Positions 8,042-16,362 are shown, counted from the stretch's first letter. The stretch: 39,133 nt of DNA from CAZUCE01 sp964619265 (GCA_964619265.1 CAZUCE010000039.1:1-39133); one strand, 5' to 3'. Numbers and translations: made by a program. Notes: generated by a model from the letters alone, not told the origin.

Positions 8042-9328
8042 ATGCGCTCCATCTATTTCGCTGCCGCCGCTCTAGCCGGCTTGGCTCTCACCTCCTTCGC
8101 CCAAACCTCGGACGGTTGGGCGACCGACCCGCTGTTCAACCCCGGCGGAAAGGTCCGCCGGTTGTCGACCGGCGAACTGGTGGCCTGGGACGGACAGGTT
8201 CTGAGCCGTCAGTCCGCTGACGGCATGACCCAGACCATCCTGCACAGCTTCCCTGCCCCGGACTTCTCCAGCATCTTGGCGATCGACCCGACCGAGACCT
8301 TCGCGATTCTCGGGCGCGGCAACGACGATGTCTTTACCGCGGATCTAACCGCCGGGGGTGTCACGCCCTATACGACGTTCCCGTTCGGTGGTTTTGACGC
8401 CGATTTTTCCGAGGCCGGCTGGTGCGCGGTGAGCGCCCCCTCCAGCATCGGTGGTATGAACGGGATCTTCCGCTGTGAGTTCGGCCCGGACAGCGTCACG
8501 GAAATCGTCCGGATTTCAGGTCCCTCGGGGCCCTTGGCCTTCGACCCCGTGGGCAACCTGTACTACGCGCCGGCCTCGAGCAGCTTCCCGGCCCCGCTTG
8601 GCTCCTCCGACCTGCTGACGTTCTTGCAAGCAGACATCGAAGCTCTCACAGGCGGCGCGGTGCTCGGTAGCTCCGACGCGCTCACCCTGGCCACGGGATT
8701 CGACGGCATCTCTTCGATCGTCATCGATCAACTCACGGGACGCACCTACGTCGGCGAGAACAACTTCGGAACCGGCATCAATCGAGTTCGCTTGGCGATC
8801 GCCTCGCAGGCCACCTCCCCGATCTTGTTCGAGGGAACAAACGGCCTCAACGTCTCCCTTCAGGACTTCGAGCCCGGCACGGGCGGAGCGGTCTTCGACC
8901 GGTTCCAGCCCGAATTCGGGGGGTCGCTGGTGTTCTCGTCCACCGACTTCTTCTCGGTCTTTGACCGGCTCGACCTGCGCCCCGCTCGGGCGGAATTGGC
9001 GTTGACCGGGCCTGGCACGAGCGGTGTCGGGCCCTTCGATCTCGAAGTATCCGGCGGATTGCCGAATGCGGTCCAGCTGCTGATGTACGGCCCGGCCGCT
9101 ACCACCGGTCCTGAGCTAGCCTTGAGTCAGTTCGCCCCGCCGCTGTTCGTTGGGCTTGACCTCGGCACGCTGCTCTTCCTGCCCTTCAATTTCACGGCGG
9201 ATGGCGCCGGCGACATCGACGTCGGCCTATTCAACGTCACCGGCATGGTCGGCGCGGTCGGGATTCAAATGTTGCTGCTCGACGAAAGCGGCATGGCGCT
9301 CGGAACCACCGCTCCGGCGATCCTGTAA
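8042..9328 (+). CDS. Secreted protein under cobalamin riboswitch control, possible beta-propeller B12-capture protein
   Basis: This 428-residue protein has a clear Sec signal peptide (residues 1-20, cleavage after SFA). Residues about 25-310 are made of short repeated strand segments of the type seen in secreted beta-propellers (GKVRRLSTGELVAWDG, SSILAIDPTETFAILG, GPLAFDPVGNLYYAP, SSIVIDQLTGRTYVGEN). The last 100 residues look like a separate beta-sandwich ending with MLLLDESGMALGTT, a C-terminal module I associate with exported proteins of GC-rich environmental bacteria. It is the only gene behind the cobalamin riboswitch, so its product should be made when B12 is scarce. By analogy to BtuG, a surface propeller that binds B12 in Bacteroides, it may capture corrinoids; that is inference. 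The ATG at 8042 was chosen for the signal peptide. No Shine-Dalgarno is visible. Confidence 0.85.
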   Translation: MRSIYFAAAALAGLALTSFAQTSDGWATDPLFNPGGKVRRLSTGELVAWDGQVLSRQSADGMTQTILHSFPAPDFSSILAIDPTETFAILGRGNDDVFTADLTAGGVTPYTTFPFGGFDADFSEAGWCAVSAPSSIGGMNGIFRCEFGPDSVTEIVRISGPSGPLAFDPVGNLYYAPASSSFPAPLGSSDLLTFLQADIEALTGGAVLGSSDALTLATGFDGISSIVIDQLTGRTYVGENNFGTGINRVRLAIASQATSPILFEGTNGLNVSLQDFEPGTGGAVFDRFQPEFGGSLVFSSTDFFSVFDRLDLRPARAELALTGPGTSGVGPFDLEVSGGLPNAVQLLMYGPAATTGPELALSQFAPPLFVGLDLGTLLFLPFNFTADGAGDIDVGLFNVTGMVGAVGIQMLLLDESGMALGTTAPAIL

Positions 9329-9336
9329 CGCCATCT

Positions 9337-10035
9337 TCAGCTGGATTCGAGGGTCGGTTCCTCCGGCCAGCGAACCAAGCTCCGGCGAAGGATCAACCGG
9401 GACCCGGAACGCTTCGTGCCCGGCGCAAGCTCGACGCTTGCGCCGGGCACCTTGCGTTTCACCCAAGCTGCGAGGCTCTCCGGCTCTACCAGTCGCTGTG
9501 CGCGAAGCACGCACCCACCTCCGCTTTGACGTTCGACTTCGGCTACCGAGGAGCCTCCGCGCGCGGCAGCATCCAGAAACCACAGCCAGGCGATCGGTAC
9601 GCGCCAGCCGTCTTCCAGAGCCTGCGGTTCCAGGGCGGGCGGCGGCTGGCCCAAAAGCGCGAAGCGAGCTTGCGGGCCCGCCACGGCTTCAAGTTGCTCT
9701 GGCTCGCACGGTTCTGGCCCGCGCTGCGCCGCCGCCGGCCGAATCAGCTGCTCCGCTCCGTCCAGCCCGCGCCGGACCCTGCGGTCCCCGAGGGCCGCGC
9801 CGCCCTGCGCGCTCGCCAAGACGGCCAGCCACCAACCCGCAAAGAGGGCGCGCTCCTCGAGACGCTCGAATTCCAAACAGGCCTGCGGCCCGGGCAAGGC
9901 CTGGATCCGGGCCGTGAGCGAATCGAGGTCTGCCGCCAGCGGGCCCCAGCCCTCCACCAGTCGAGCCAAGGCGCGGGACACCACTTCCTGGAGCCTCGCC
10001 TCGAAAGCCGGCTCCGCATCCGATTCGCGGGTCAC
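9337..10035 (-). CDS. Hypothetical protein
   Basis: I do not recognise this family. The 232-residue protein is helical in its first two thirds (FEARLQEVVSRALARLVEGWGPLAADL, FERLEERALFAGWWLAVLASAQGG) and ends in a strand-rich part (GGGCVLRAQRLVEPESLAAWVKRKV, LILRRSLVRWPEE). There is no signal peptide. The start is GTG at 10035, 41 nt downstream of the tRNA-Leu gene and on the same strand. The codons for residues near 200 contain a perfect 15-bp inverted repeat (9416-9450). It ends 8 nt from the convergent riboswitch-controlled gene. Confidence 0.6.
   Translation of the reverse strand: MTRESDAEPAFEARLQEVVSRALARLVEGWGPLAADLDSLTARIQALPGPQACLEFERLEERALFAGWWLAVLASAQGGAALGDRRVRRGLDGAEQLIRPAAAQRGPEPCEPEQLEAVAGPQARFALLGQPPPALEPQALEDGWRVPIAWLWFLDAAARGGSSVAEVERQSGGGCVLRAQRLVEPESLAAWVKRKVPGASVELAPGTKRSGSRLILRRSLVRWPEEPTLESS
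9416..9450. terminator. Perfect 15-bp inverted repeat, possible terminator for the riboswitch gene
   Basis: GTGCCCGGCGCAAGC (9416-9430) is followed by TCGAC and its exact complement (9436-9450). It begins 87 nt after the stop codon of the secreted protein gene, inside the 3' part of the convergent ORF. It is strong enough to stop transcription in either direction, but no T-tract follows on either strand. Confidence 0.45.
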
Positions 10036-10076
10036 AGGGGCCAGCCTAGGGCCCTGTGCGGCCCCGAAGCTGGGGA

Positions 10077-10159
10077 TACCGGGTAAGGGACTCGAACCCT
10101 CACTCCCTTGCGGGAATCGGATTTTGAATCCGACGCGTCTACCATTCCGCCAACCCGGC
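10077..10159 (-). tRNA. tRNA-Leu (anticodon CAA)
   Basis: On the minus strand the RNA starts GCCGGGT and ends ACCCGGT plus discriminator A, a 7-bp acceptor stem with one G-U pair. The anticodon loop is TTCAAAA, giving anticodon CAA (reads UUG). The variable arm is long (about TCCCGCAAGGGA), as class II leucine tRNAs require. The T arm is GAGGG-TTCGAGT-CCCTT. The 3' CCA is not encoded. Confidence 0.95.
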
Positions 10160-10259
10160 TTCTCAAGGCCCCAACCTAACGACTGGACGGCCGAGACGGA
10201 AGCGCCGGGGTCGACCCGGCGCTCCGGCCCGGCGCAGGGTCGGCGCCGTTCTCAGGCGG

Positions 10260-11681
10260 TCAAACCGTGTAGAGCTGCCCGGCCTCAGAGGACTCGATTC
10301 GAGGGGTGCCGGCATTCCGAAGCTCCTCCTCGGTCTCGGCCAGGAGCGGATCGACCTCGACCTTCGGATAACCCTCGGGCCCGTCCGGCGGCACATCGAA
10401 GCCCGCGTCGATCAGCATGCGAGCCGAAAGGCTGGCCAGATCGCGCCGGGTTGTCTCCGGCGAATCGTCCCCGGCCTTGTTTTTGACCGGCGAAAACTCG
10501 CGGGCGCGATCGACCTCGAGGGTCACGCTCGAGGTGGCCCTGCCGAGCGCATCGAACACGAAGGTCTCGAACTTCACGCCGTCCACCATGGCCTCCGAGC
10601 CGTCGCTCCCGATGGCCTTCATCTTCTTGCGGGCCACGTGCCAGGGCAGCTGCAGACCGCCCTCGGTCAAGCGGTCCACGAACTCCAGTTCGATCGCGTG
10701 GATCGCAATGTTCCCCGCCCGGTACATCAACCGGCCCCCTGAGTCTTGGGCTTCGCGCAGGCTGGGCGGCAGGTCTGAATACTCGATGCATCCAATCGCG
10801 CCGTCGACCCGCCCGATCACGCCGACTTTTTCGCCCGCGTCGCGCTTGGACACGACCTTGGTGCTCATTTCCGAACTGGACTTCGCGTGCAACCCGAGGA
10901 ACAGAGGATCTGCCGGCGGCGCTAGCGGATTGTCTACCTGGAAGTAAGAGATCGTCTCAAAGCCAGCCTGGCGCAGCTTGCTGAGCGAGCCACTGCGGCG
11001 CAGTGCGTCGAGCACGCCGCCGTGACCATTCGGCGCCAGGAAAACCTGCGCAGGTCCAGCCAGCAGAATGCGCCCTTCGGTGTCGAGCGCCGGGAGCATG
11101 TCCTGGGAGAAGAACGTGACGTTGTCCGGGCTCAATCCGAAGTGTTGATGCTCTGTGAAGCACGAGCGTGTTGCCGCGTCGTTGCCGGGCGAGGTCATCA
11201 CGCAAAAATGGGGTTGGAACCCATGGCGCTTGGCTGAAGCCAAAATGCGCCGCGCGTGGTATTCGAACAGAAGCCGGGAGGTCACCGGCCCGATCGGGAA
11301 GGCGCCCTTGGGGCCGTCGTAGCCCAGCCGGGAGGCCTGCCCGCCGGCCACGAGCAGAAAGGCCACTCGCCCGTCGGCCAGCCGCTGGGCGCCGATCTGC
11401 GCCGCCTCCGCGGCAAGCGTCTGCTGATCTTGATTGCGGTCCAGGGGGAAGACTTCAGCGGGCTCGAACTTCGCTGTGCTCGGGTCGAACGATGGTGCGC
11501 CGATCAGCGTGGCCAGGTGGCGGACCAACTCCAAGTCGATCGCCGCCAGCTGCCCCATCAGCTGGGCCCGATCGGGCCCGGACAGACGATCCATGGCCGG
11601 CAGCAGGTGCCCTTGACCGGCGTCTTCGAGCGAGGCACGGAGGTGGTCTTCGTCGATCTGGTTCGCGGCAGGTGTACTCAT
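10260..11681 (-). CDS. UDP-sugar pyrophosphorylase (UDPGP family, UAP1-like)
   Basis: This 473-residue cytosolic nucleotidyltransferase of the UDPGP type-1 family makes UDP-sugars from UTP and a sugar 1-phosphate. The nucleotide-binding signature LLVAGGQASRLGYDGPKG lies at residues 109-126, and the uridine/sugar-binding segment with GHGGVLDAL and the VDNPLAPPADP loop follow. The length and motif form resemble the eukaryotic UDP-N-acetylglucosamine pyrophosphorylase UAP1 rather than bacterial GlmU, so UDP-GlcNAc is the likeliest product, with UDP-galactose or UDP-glucose possible. The ATG at 11681 is only 3 nt after the stop of the alcohol-dehydrogenase-like gene, so the two are co-transcribed and probably translationally coupled. 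Confidence 0.88.
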   Translation of the reverse strand: MSTPAANQIDEDHLRASLEDAGQGHLLPAMDRLSGPDRAQLMGQLAAIDLELVRHLATLIGAPSFDPSTAKFEPAEVFPLDRNQDQQTLAAEAAQIGAQRLADGRVAFLLVAGGQASRLGYDGPKGAFPIGPVTSRLLFEYHARRILASAKRHGFQPHFCVMTSPGNDAATRSCFTEHQHFGLSPDNVTFFSQDMLPALDTEGRILLAGPAQVFLAPNGHGGVLDALRRSGSLSKLRQAGFETISYFQVDNPLAPPADPLFLGLHAKSSSEMSTKVVSKRDAGEKVGVIGRVDGAIGCIEYSDLPPSLREAQDSGGRLMYRAGNIAIHAIELEFVDRLTEGGLQLPWHVARKKMKAIGSDGSEAMVDGVKFETFVFDALGRATSSVTLEVDRAREFSPVKNKAGDDSPETTRRDLASLSARMLIDAGFDVPPDGPEGYPKVEVDPLLAETEEELRNAGTPRIESSEAGQLYTV

Positions 11682-11684
11682 GCC

Positions 11685-12689
11685 TCACGTTATATCGACC
11701 AGGACCTTCAGCACTCCAGGCTGCCCGGCACGATCCAAGGCCTCGGTCGCACGTTCGAGGGGAAAACGGTCGGTGACGTACTGCTCGGGCCTGAATCGGC
11801 CCCGGGCGAGCTCGGCGAGCGCGGGTTCGAAACGCCCGCAGCGAGACCCCACCAATTGAATTTCGTCGACCACCAAAGGGGCTAGATCCAGGGCCACCGG
11901 TCGCTCCGTCGTGGTTTTGAGCACCAGCATCCCCTTGGGCTGCACCGTCGCGAGGGCCGCGGGGAGCAACTCCGCACGGCCGGTGGCCTCCACCACGAAC
12001 GAGGCTTGCGGAAGGGCCTCGCGTGCCCGTTCAGGCGAGTCCGGTAACGCGATCCCCAAGTGCGTGACACCGGCCGGGAGAGCTCGACGGCGCGCGGGAT
12101 GCCGCCCGGCCAGCAGAACCTGCTGAGGACCCTCTCCGCGCGCTCCGGCCAGGGCCAACGCAGCGGCGCACATCAAGCCGAGTCGACCGTCCCCAATCAC
12201 CAGGGCCGGAGCCTCCGCGGTCACCCTCCCCGAGGCCCGCGCCTCGAGCCAGGGATCCAAAATCGCCAGGCCCGCTGCAAAGGGCTCGCAGAAGACCGCT
12301 CGATCGTTCGGCACCTGATCGGGCACCGGGATCAGGTTGCGGGTCGGCAAGGCGAGTTGTTCCGCAAAGGCCCCGGGTCGCCCCAGAATCCCTAAGACGG
12401 TTCGCTGCGAGCAGTGCCTGGAGTCGCCCCCGCGGCAGCGCTCGCAGGTCCCGCAGCCGGCGTTGATCTCTCCAACCACCCGTTGCCCCGCGAGTGGACC
12501 GCCCAGGGCAGTTCCCACGAATTCGTGACCGGGCACGCCCCGAAAGCCCATGTAGCCGGCCGCCAACGCGAGGTCCGTGGCGCAAACCCCGGCCACTTCC
12601 ACGCGCACGCAAGTTTCATCTGTGCCCGGCTCGGGATCGGAGACCTGAGTCACACGGGGCTGTCCTTCCCCCAAATTCAGCGCACGCAT
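11685..12689 (-). CDS. Zinc-dependent medium-chain alcohol dehydrogenase-like protein
   Basis: This 334-residue MDR-superfamily oxidoreductase uses NAD(P)H. The catalytic-zinc ligands are visible as Cys36 (VCATD) and His55-Glu56 (PGHEF). The structural-zinc cysteines are Cys79, 82, 85 and 93 (CGTCERCRGGDSRHC). The Rossmann part shows ALVIGDGRLGLMCAAALALAG, where the usual GxGxxG is GDGRLG. The closest types are threonine dehydrogenase/sorbitol dehydrogenase-like enzymes; the substrate cannot be read. I start at the ATG at 12689, where conserved sequence begins, rather than the upstream in-frame codon at 12767. It is the first gene of a two-gene unit with the UDP-sugar pyrophosphorylase, so a sugar or polyol substrate is attractive but unproven. 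Confidence 0.85.
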   Translation of the reverse strand: MRALNLGEGQPRVTQVSDPEPGTDETCVRVEVAGVCATDLALAAGYMGFRGVPGHEFVGTALGGPLAGQRVVGEINAGCGTCERCRGGDSRHCSQRTVLGILGRPGAFAEQLALPTRNLIPVPDQVPNDRAVFCEPFAAGLAILDPWLEARASGRVTAEAPALVIGDGRLGLMCAAALALAGARGEGPQQVLLAGRHPARRRALPAGVTHLGIALPDSPERAREALPQASFVVEATGRAELLPAALATVQPKGMLVLKTTTERPVALDLAPLVVDEIQLVGSRCGRFEPALAELARGRFRPEQYVTDRFPLERATEALDRAGQPGVLKVLVDIT

Positions 12690-12815
12690 CTTGGTTCTCG
12701 CCTTGGGAGATCGGCTGGGGCCCCTCCTAACAGGGAACTTGGAGAGGCCGCCGCCCTGCGCACTCACCTGAGCGCGGAACCGTACGGCCTCTCCGAGGTC
12801 GGGTCCTCCAGCGGG

Positions 12816-13154
12816 TTAGGCCCCGACGGGGTTCTCGGACATCACTTGCACCATGGATTCGATCAGTTCGACCGCTTGGTCCATTCGCTTCTCCAAAGCG
12901 ATTTGACGCGCGACGATCTTCTCCACCACGGGCGGCAGAATCGCCTCTCGGGTGTAGTTGCTGATCATGTTGATGATCTCGGCTCGATCCGCGTCAGGCA
13001 GTTTGTGGAAGTGATAGCTGTACTTCGCCTTGAGCACATCTTCTGCGATCTCGGTGCACTCCGCCGCAATCTGCTCGGCGCTCTGCTTGCCGTGCTCGAC
13101 CTTGAACGCCTCGCGCTTGAACTCGTGAAGCAACTCTTGGAACTTGTCGTGCAA
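12816..13154 (-). CDS. Small helical hypothetical protein (TTG start)
   Basis: This 112-residue, mostly alpha-helical, charged cytosolic protein belongs to no family I know. It has segments FQELLHEFKREAFKVEHGKQSAEQ, IAEDVLKAKYSYHFHKLPDADRAEIINMI and EKIVARQIALEKRMDQAVELIESM. The open frame extends upstream to 13283, but that part reads like non-coding arginine/serine text. A perfect AGGAGG (13161-13166) sits 6 nt before a TTG at 13154, exactly where good protein sequence begins. I therefore take the TTG as the start. It lies between the fatty-acid cluster and the dehydrogenase gene, with gaps on both sides, so it is probably a single-gene unit. Confidence 0.7.
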   Translation of the reverse strand: MHDKFQELLHEFKREAFKVEHGKQSAEQIAAECTEIAEDVLKAKYSYHFHKLPDADRAEIINMISNYTREAILPPVVEKIVARQIALEKRMDQAVELIESMVQVMSENPVGA

Positions 13155-13160
13155 CTGTGA

Positions 13161-13166
13161 CCTCCT
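13161..13166 (-). promoter_or_regulatory. Shine-Dalgarno deciding a TTG start
   Basis: AGGAGG on the minus strand lies 6 nt before the TTG at 13154. It is the cleanest ribosome-binding site in the window and fixes the start of the small helical protein. Confidence 0.75.
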
Positions 13167-13449
13167 GGTTGTTCTCAGCCCGAGCCGGGGGTGCGCACGG
13201 AGTGCACGACAGAATCCCCGGCTCCGGTGAACCGATCGTACTCCTTGAGCCGTGAGGGCGGCGAGCTCTCCACGAATCGGCACTCGCTACCGGCCTGCTC
13301 CGCTCGCTAGGCCCCTTCGCTTCCGCGCTTCACCCGTTCTGCGGAGACCCCAAGGGGCCTGATCCTGTGAAGTTGTCTCCCACACAGAAGCCTAGACGAA
13401 AGCACGGGGGTCGCTTTTCAGATCGCTCCCGTTCGGCGCGCTGTCCTTC

Positions 13450-13472
13450 GATCCGCCCCGGGTGGGCGAATC
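13450..13472 (-). terminator. Hairpin after fabF
   Basis: A 9-bp stem with a 5-nt loop lies directly downstream of the fabF stop codon (13486). No run of T follows on the minus strand, so termination strength is uncertain. Confidence 0.45.
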
Positions 13473-13485
13473 CCGGAACCGTTCG

Positions 13486-14724
13486 TTACAGCGTGCCGAC
13501 GCACAGGCACACGTTGTGCCCGCCGAAACCGAGTGAGTTTGAGATCGCGTTGCGCACGGTCATCTGGCGCGCAGACCCGGGCACGTAGTCGAGATCGCAA
13601 TCGGGATCCGGGTTCTCCAGGTTGCGGGTCGGGTGAACCACGCCCTGCTGAATCGACAACGCGCAGGCCACAAGCTCAACGGCGCTGGAGGCCCCTAGCA
13701 AGTGCCCGACCATCGACTTGGTCGACGAGATCGCGAGCTTCTTCGCATGGTCGCCGAAGACCCGCTTCACGGCCTTGGTTTCCATGGAGTCGTTGTAGGC
13801 CGTACTCGTTCCATGGGCGTTGACGTAGTCGACCTCGTCCGGCTGGATCCCCGCCCCATTCAGCGCCAGTTGGATCGCGCGCGCCGAGCCGCTGCCGTCC
13901 TCGGCCGGTGCGGTGATGTGGTGGGCATCGTCCGTGGATCCGTAGCCTTTCAGCTCGCAGTAGATCTTGGCTCCGCGAGCCTTGGCCGCCTCAAATTCTT
14001 CGAGGATGAGGATCCCGGCCCCATCTCCCATCACGAATCCGTCGCGTTCCGCGTCGAACGGACGAGATGCCGATCCGGGATCGTCGTTGCGCGTGGACAG
14101 CGCCCGCATCGAAGCGAAGCCGGAAACCGAAAGGGGCGTCGTCGCGGATTCCGCTCCGCCGGTCACCACCAGATCGGCTTCCCCTGAACGAATCGCCATC
14201 CAGGCCATGCCGATGGCATGGCCTGCGCTTGCACACGCGGAGGAAGTGCTGAACACCGTTCCTTGGAGGCCGTGCCGAATGGCGACTTGACCGGATACCG
14301 CGTTGGACATGATCTTCGGAATGAAGTGCGGACTGACCCGCTTGGGCCCCCGCTCGATCATCCCCAGATGTTGCTGCTCGATACCCGTAATCCCGCCGAT
14401 GCCGGTCCCGATGATGCAGCCAGCGCGCTCGCGCTGTTCTTGGCCCAGGGAACTGAGGTCGAGGCCCGCGTCGCGGCAGGCTTCGTCGGAAGCCCTCAGC
14501 GCGTACATGGTGAACGGATCCAGCTTGCGCTGATCAGGGCCCGGAAAATCCGTCATCGAGTCGTAGTCGACGTGCCCGGCGATCCGAACAGCCAGATTCG
14601 AGGCGTCGAAAAACTCGATGAGCTTGATTCCGTTCTCGCCCTCGAGCATGCGCGGCCACGAGGTGGCGACGTCCGCTCCTAGGGCGTTGACGGTTCCGAG
14701 CCCGGTGATGACGACACGACGCAT
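13486..14724 (-). CDS. fabF: 3-oxoacyl-[acyl-carrier-protein] synthase II (FabF)
   Basis: This is a 412-residue elongating beta-ketoacyl-ACP synthase, which condenses malonyl-ACP with acyl-ACP in type II fatty acid synthesis. The catalytic triad is complete: Cys164 (STSSACASA), His304 (VNAHGTST) and His341 (SMVGHLLGAS). Length and motifs match FabF rather than FabB. The start is ATG at 14724. It is the last gene of the plsX-fabH-fabD-fabG-acpP-fabF cluster, but a gap of 395 nt separates it from acpP, so it may also have its own promoter. Confidence 0.97.
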   Translation of the reverse strand: MRRVVITGLGTVNALGADVATSWPRMLEGENGIKLIEFFDASNLAVRIAGHVDYDSMTDFPGPDQRKLDPFTMYALRASDEACRDAGLDLSSLGQEQRERAGCIIGTGIGGITGIEQQHLGMIERGPKRVSPHFIPKIMSNAVSGQVAIRHGLQGTVFSTSSACASAGHAIGMAWMAIRSGEADLVVTGGAESATTPLSVSGFASMRALSTRNDDPGSASRPFDAERDGFVMGDGAGILILEEFEAAKARGAKIYCELKGYGSTDDAHHITAPAEDGSGSARAIQLALNGAGIQPDEVDYVNAHGTSTAYNDSMETKAVKRVFGDHAKKLAISSTKSMVGHLLGASSAVELVACALSIQQGVVHPTRNLENPDPDCDLDYVPGSARQMTVRNAISNSLGFGGHNVCLCVGTL

Positions 14725-15119
14725 GGGAGGATCTATGGCCTGGAGGAAGAACGATCGAGCTGCTGCTGACGAGCGTCCAAGGCACGCTGCGCTAGAAACC
14801 GTCCGCTGGAGACAGTGCGCGCGAAACGGTGCCGATGAAGGACCGAGGCAAACTCGGTAGAGACCAGCTTCCGAGGATTCGGAGTTCCTCGCTTGGGAGG
14901 GCTCTCACGATCGGAGGGGAGGCTGCTTGAAAGAGGAGGCCCCCGCCCCCCGAGCGCAAGGCTCGAGGCTCGTGGGGCTCGGGTCACCGATTCACGGTTC
15001 ACCGACTGGCCTGGAAGCCAGCTGGCGGGGCTCGCAATCGATGATTCGCACGAAGTAGACAGGCCGGGATACGCGAGGCGTACTCCGGTCGGCCGACCTA
15101 CGTGCCGGGCAGAAGTGGT
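14725..15119. other. acpP-fabF intergenic gap
   Basis: There is no supported gene in these 395 nt. A weak minus-strand frame (14733-15002) is arginine/serine-rich and has no domain. The stretch 14944-14990 repeats short GGCTCG-type units. CTGGC/GCCAG (about 15005-15020) can form a small stem downstream of acpP. A separate promoter for fabF could lie here but cannot be pointed out. Confidence 0.4.
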
Positions 15120-15362
15120 TCAGGACTTCGAGCCGATGTACTCGACCGCATTTCCAACGGTCTGAATTTTCTCGGCGTCTTCGTCGGGGATGGAGATCTC
15201 GAATTCGTCTTCGAACTCCATGACGAGTTCGACCGTGTCGAGGGAGTCGGCACCCAAATCGTTCACGAACGAAGTCTCCTTGGAGACTTTGTCGGGCGTA
15301 GTGCCCATTTGGTTGCAAACGATCTTGATGACCCGGGCTTCGATGGTTTCGGCGTTGCTCAC
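15120..15362 (-). CDS. acpP: Acyl carrier protein
   Basis: This 80-residue acidic acyl carrier protein carries growing acyl chains on a 4'-phosphopantetheine. The attachment serine is Ser40 in the conserved LGADSLDTVEL. The four-helix pattern is intact, ending in GNAVEYIGSKS. The GTG at 15362 is taken as the start because the family begins at about this point; the open frame continues upstream with unrelated sequence. It sits between fabG and fabF, the usual order, and is separated from fabG by 226 nt with no gene. Confidence 0.97.
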   Translation of the reverse strand: MSNAETIEARVIKIVCNQMGTTPDKVSKETSFVNDLGADSLDTVELVMEFEDEFEISIPDEDAEKIQTVGNAVEYIGSKS

Positions 15363-15588
15363 CGCTAGCGATACAGGTGGGTGGTTGCCTGGACGGCCGG
15401 ACGACTCGCAAGCGAATCGAGAGCGACCTCCTGGGCGGGGAACCGGCGAATCGAAGACGTGGAAACCACGCCTCGAGCCCGGGGGAAGACCGCGGAGCCA
15501 GCTCCGTCGGCCACAACGCGGCACGGAACAAGTCCGCCTCCGCGAAAATGGAAGGTGTTCGCGAGAATCGCCTTGGGTGCCAGCGACC

Positions 15589-16362
15589 TCACAGGGACAG
15601 ACCCCCGTCGACGACCAAGGTCTGGCCCGTGATGTAGGCGCCACCCGGCCCGAGCAAAAATTCGACGGTAGCTGCGATCTCATCGGGCTCGCCAATTCGG
15701 CTAAGCGGGATCGCGGCGCGCAGCTCGTCCGCGGTCTTCTCGTCCATCGCGGAGGTCATGTCGGTGGCGATGTAACCCGGAGCGATCGCGTTGACCGTCA
15801 CGCCGCGGCCGGCCAGTTCCTTGGCGACACTAAGAGTCAGGCCGATGACGCCCGCCTTGCTCGCGGCGTAGTTGACCTGACCGGCGTTGCCGGTGACCCC
15901 TACCACAGAGGAGATGTTGACGATCCGGCCCTTGGACTTCATGAGCGGGCGCGAAGCCGCCTTGACGAAGTTCCAGGTGCCCTTGAGATTGACGTCTAGA
16001 ACTCGGTCGAAGTCGTCTTCGGACATCCGCATCAGCAGCCCATCTCGCGTGATGCCCGCATTGCACACCAGCGCATTCAGGCCGCCCAGGTCCTTCTGGA
16101 CGGCAGCCACCAGGTCGGCGGCCGCTTGGGTGTCCGCGACATCTACGCCGTAGGCCTTGGCCTCTACCCCGAATTCGCGAGCCAGCGCCACGGTCTCCTC
16201 ACAGCGCTCAGCCGACGTAGCCACCGCGGCGAGCTTTGCTCCGCGCTGGGCGCAGCGCAGGGCGATCGAACGCCCGATACCCCGGGAGGCCCCCGTCACC
16301 AGGGCGACCTGGCCATCGAGGAATCGTCCGGGATCGCCGGAGGAGGGTGCGGATTGAGTCAT
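15589..16362 (-). CDS. fabG: 3-oxoacyl-[acyl-carrier-protein] reductase (FabG)
   Basis: This 257-residue short-chain dehydrogenase is the NADPH-dependent first reduction step of the fatty-acid elongation cycle. The cofactor motif TGASRGIG is at 23-30 and NAG at 101-103. The catalytic residues are Asn125, Ser152, Tyr165 and Lys169 (YAASK), and the C-terminus has the FabG-type YITGQTLVVDGGLSL. The ATG at 16362 was chosen; the upstream extension to 16473 is not conserved-looking. The N-terminus carries about 15 extra polar residues compared with E. coli FabG. The neighbours fabD and acpP confirm the fatty-acid role over other SDR functions. Confidence 0.96.
   Translation of the reverse strand: MTQSAPSSGDPGRFLDGQVALVTGASRGIGRSIALRCAQRGAKLAAVATSAERCEETVALAREFGVEAKAYGVDVADTQAAADLVAAVQKDLGGLNALVCNAGITRDGLLMRMSEDDFDRVLDVNLKGTWNFVKAASRPLMKSKGRIVNISSVVGVTGNAGQVNYAASKAGVIGLTLSVAKELAGRGVTVNAIAPGYIATDMTSAMDEKTADELRAAIPLSRIGEPDEIAATVEFLLGPGGAYITGQTLVVDGGLSL

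Larger units (their letters stand above)
13155..13485. other. Intergenic region with two inverted repeats
   Basis: No gene is seen. AGGCCCCTT (13309-13317) and AAGGGGCCT (13352-13360) form a perfect 9-bp stem, with TCCGC/GCGGA (13322-13326 and 13341-13345) nested inside. GATCCGCCC (13450-13458) and GGGCGAATC (13464-13472) pair over 9 bp, with one G-U when read on the minus strand. That second hairpin begins 13 nt after the fabF stop codon and is a likely end of the fatty-acid transcript. Confidence 0.5.

Noticed and set aside
15005..15020. CTGGC/GCCAG small stem after acpP
   Set aside because: A 5-bp stem is expected by chance in this base composition; not listed as a terminator.
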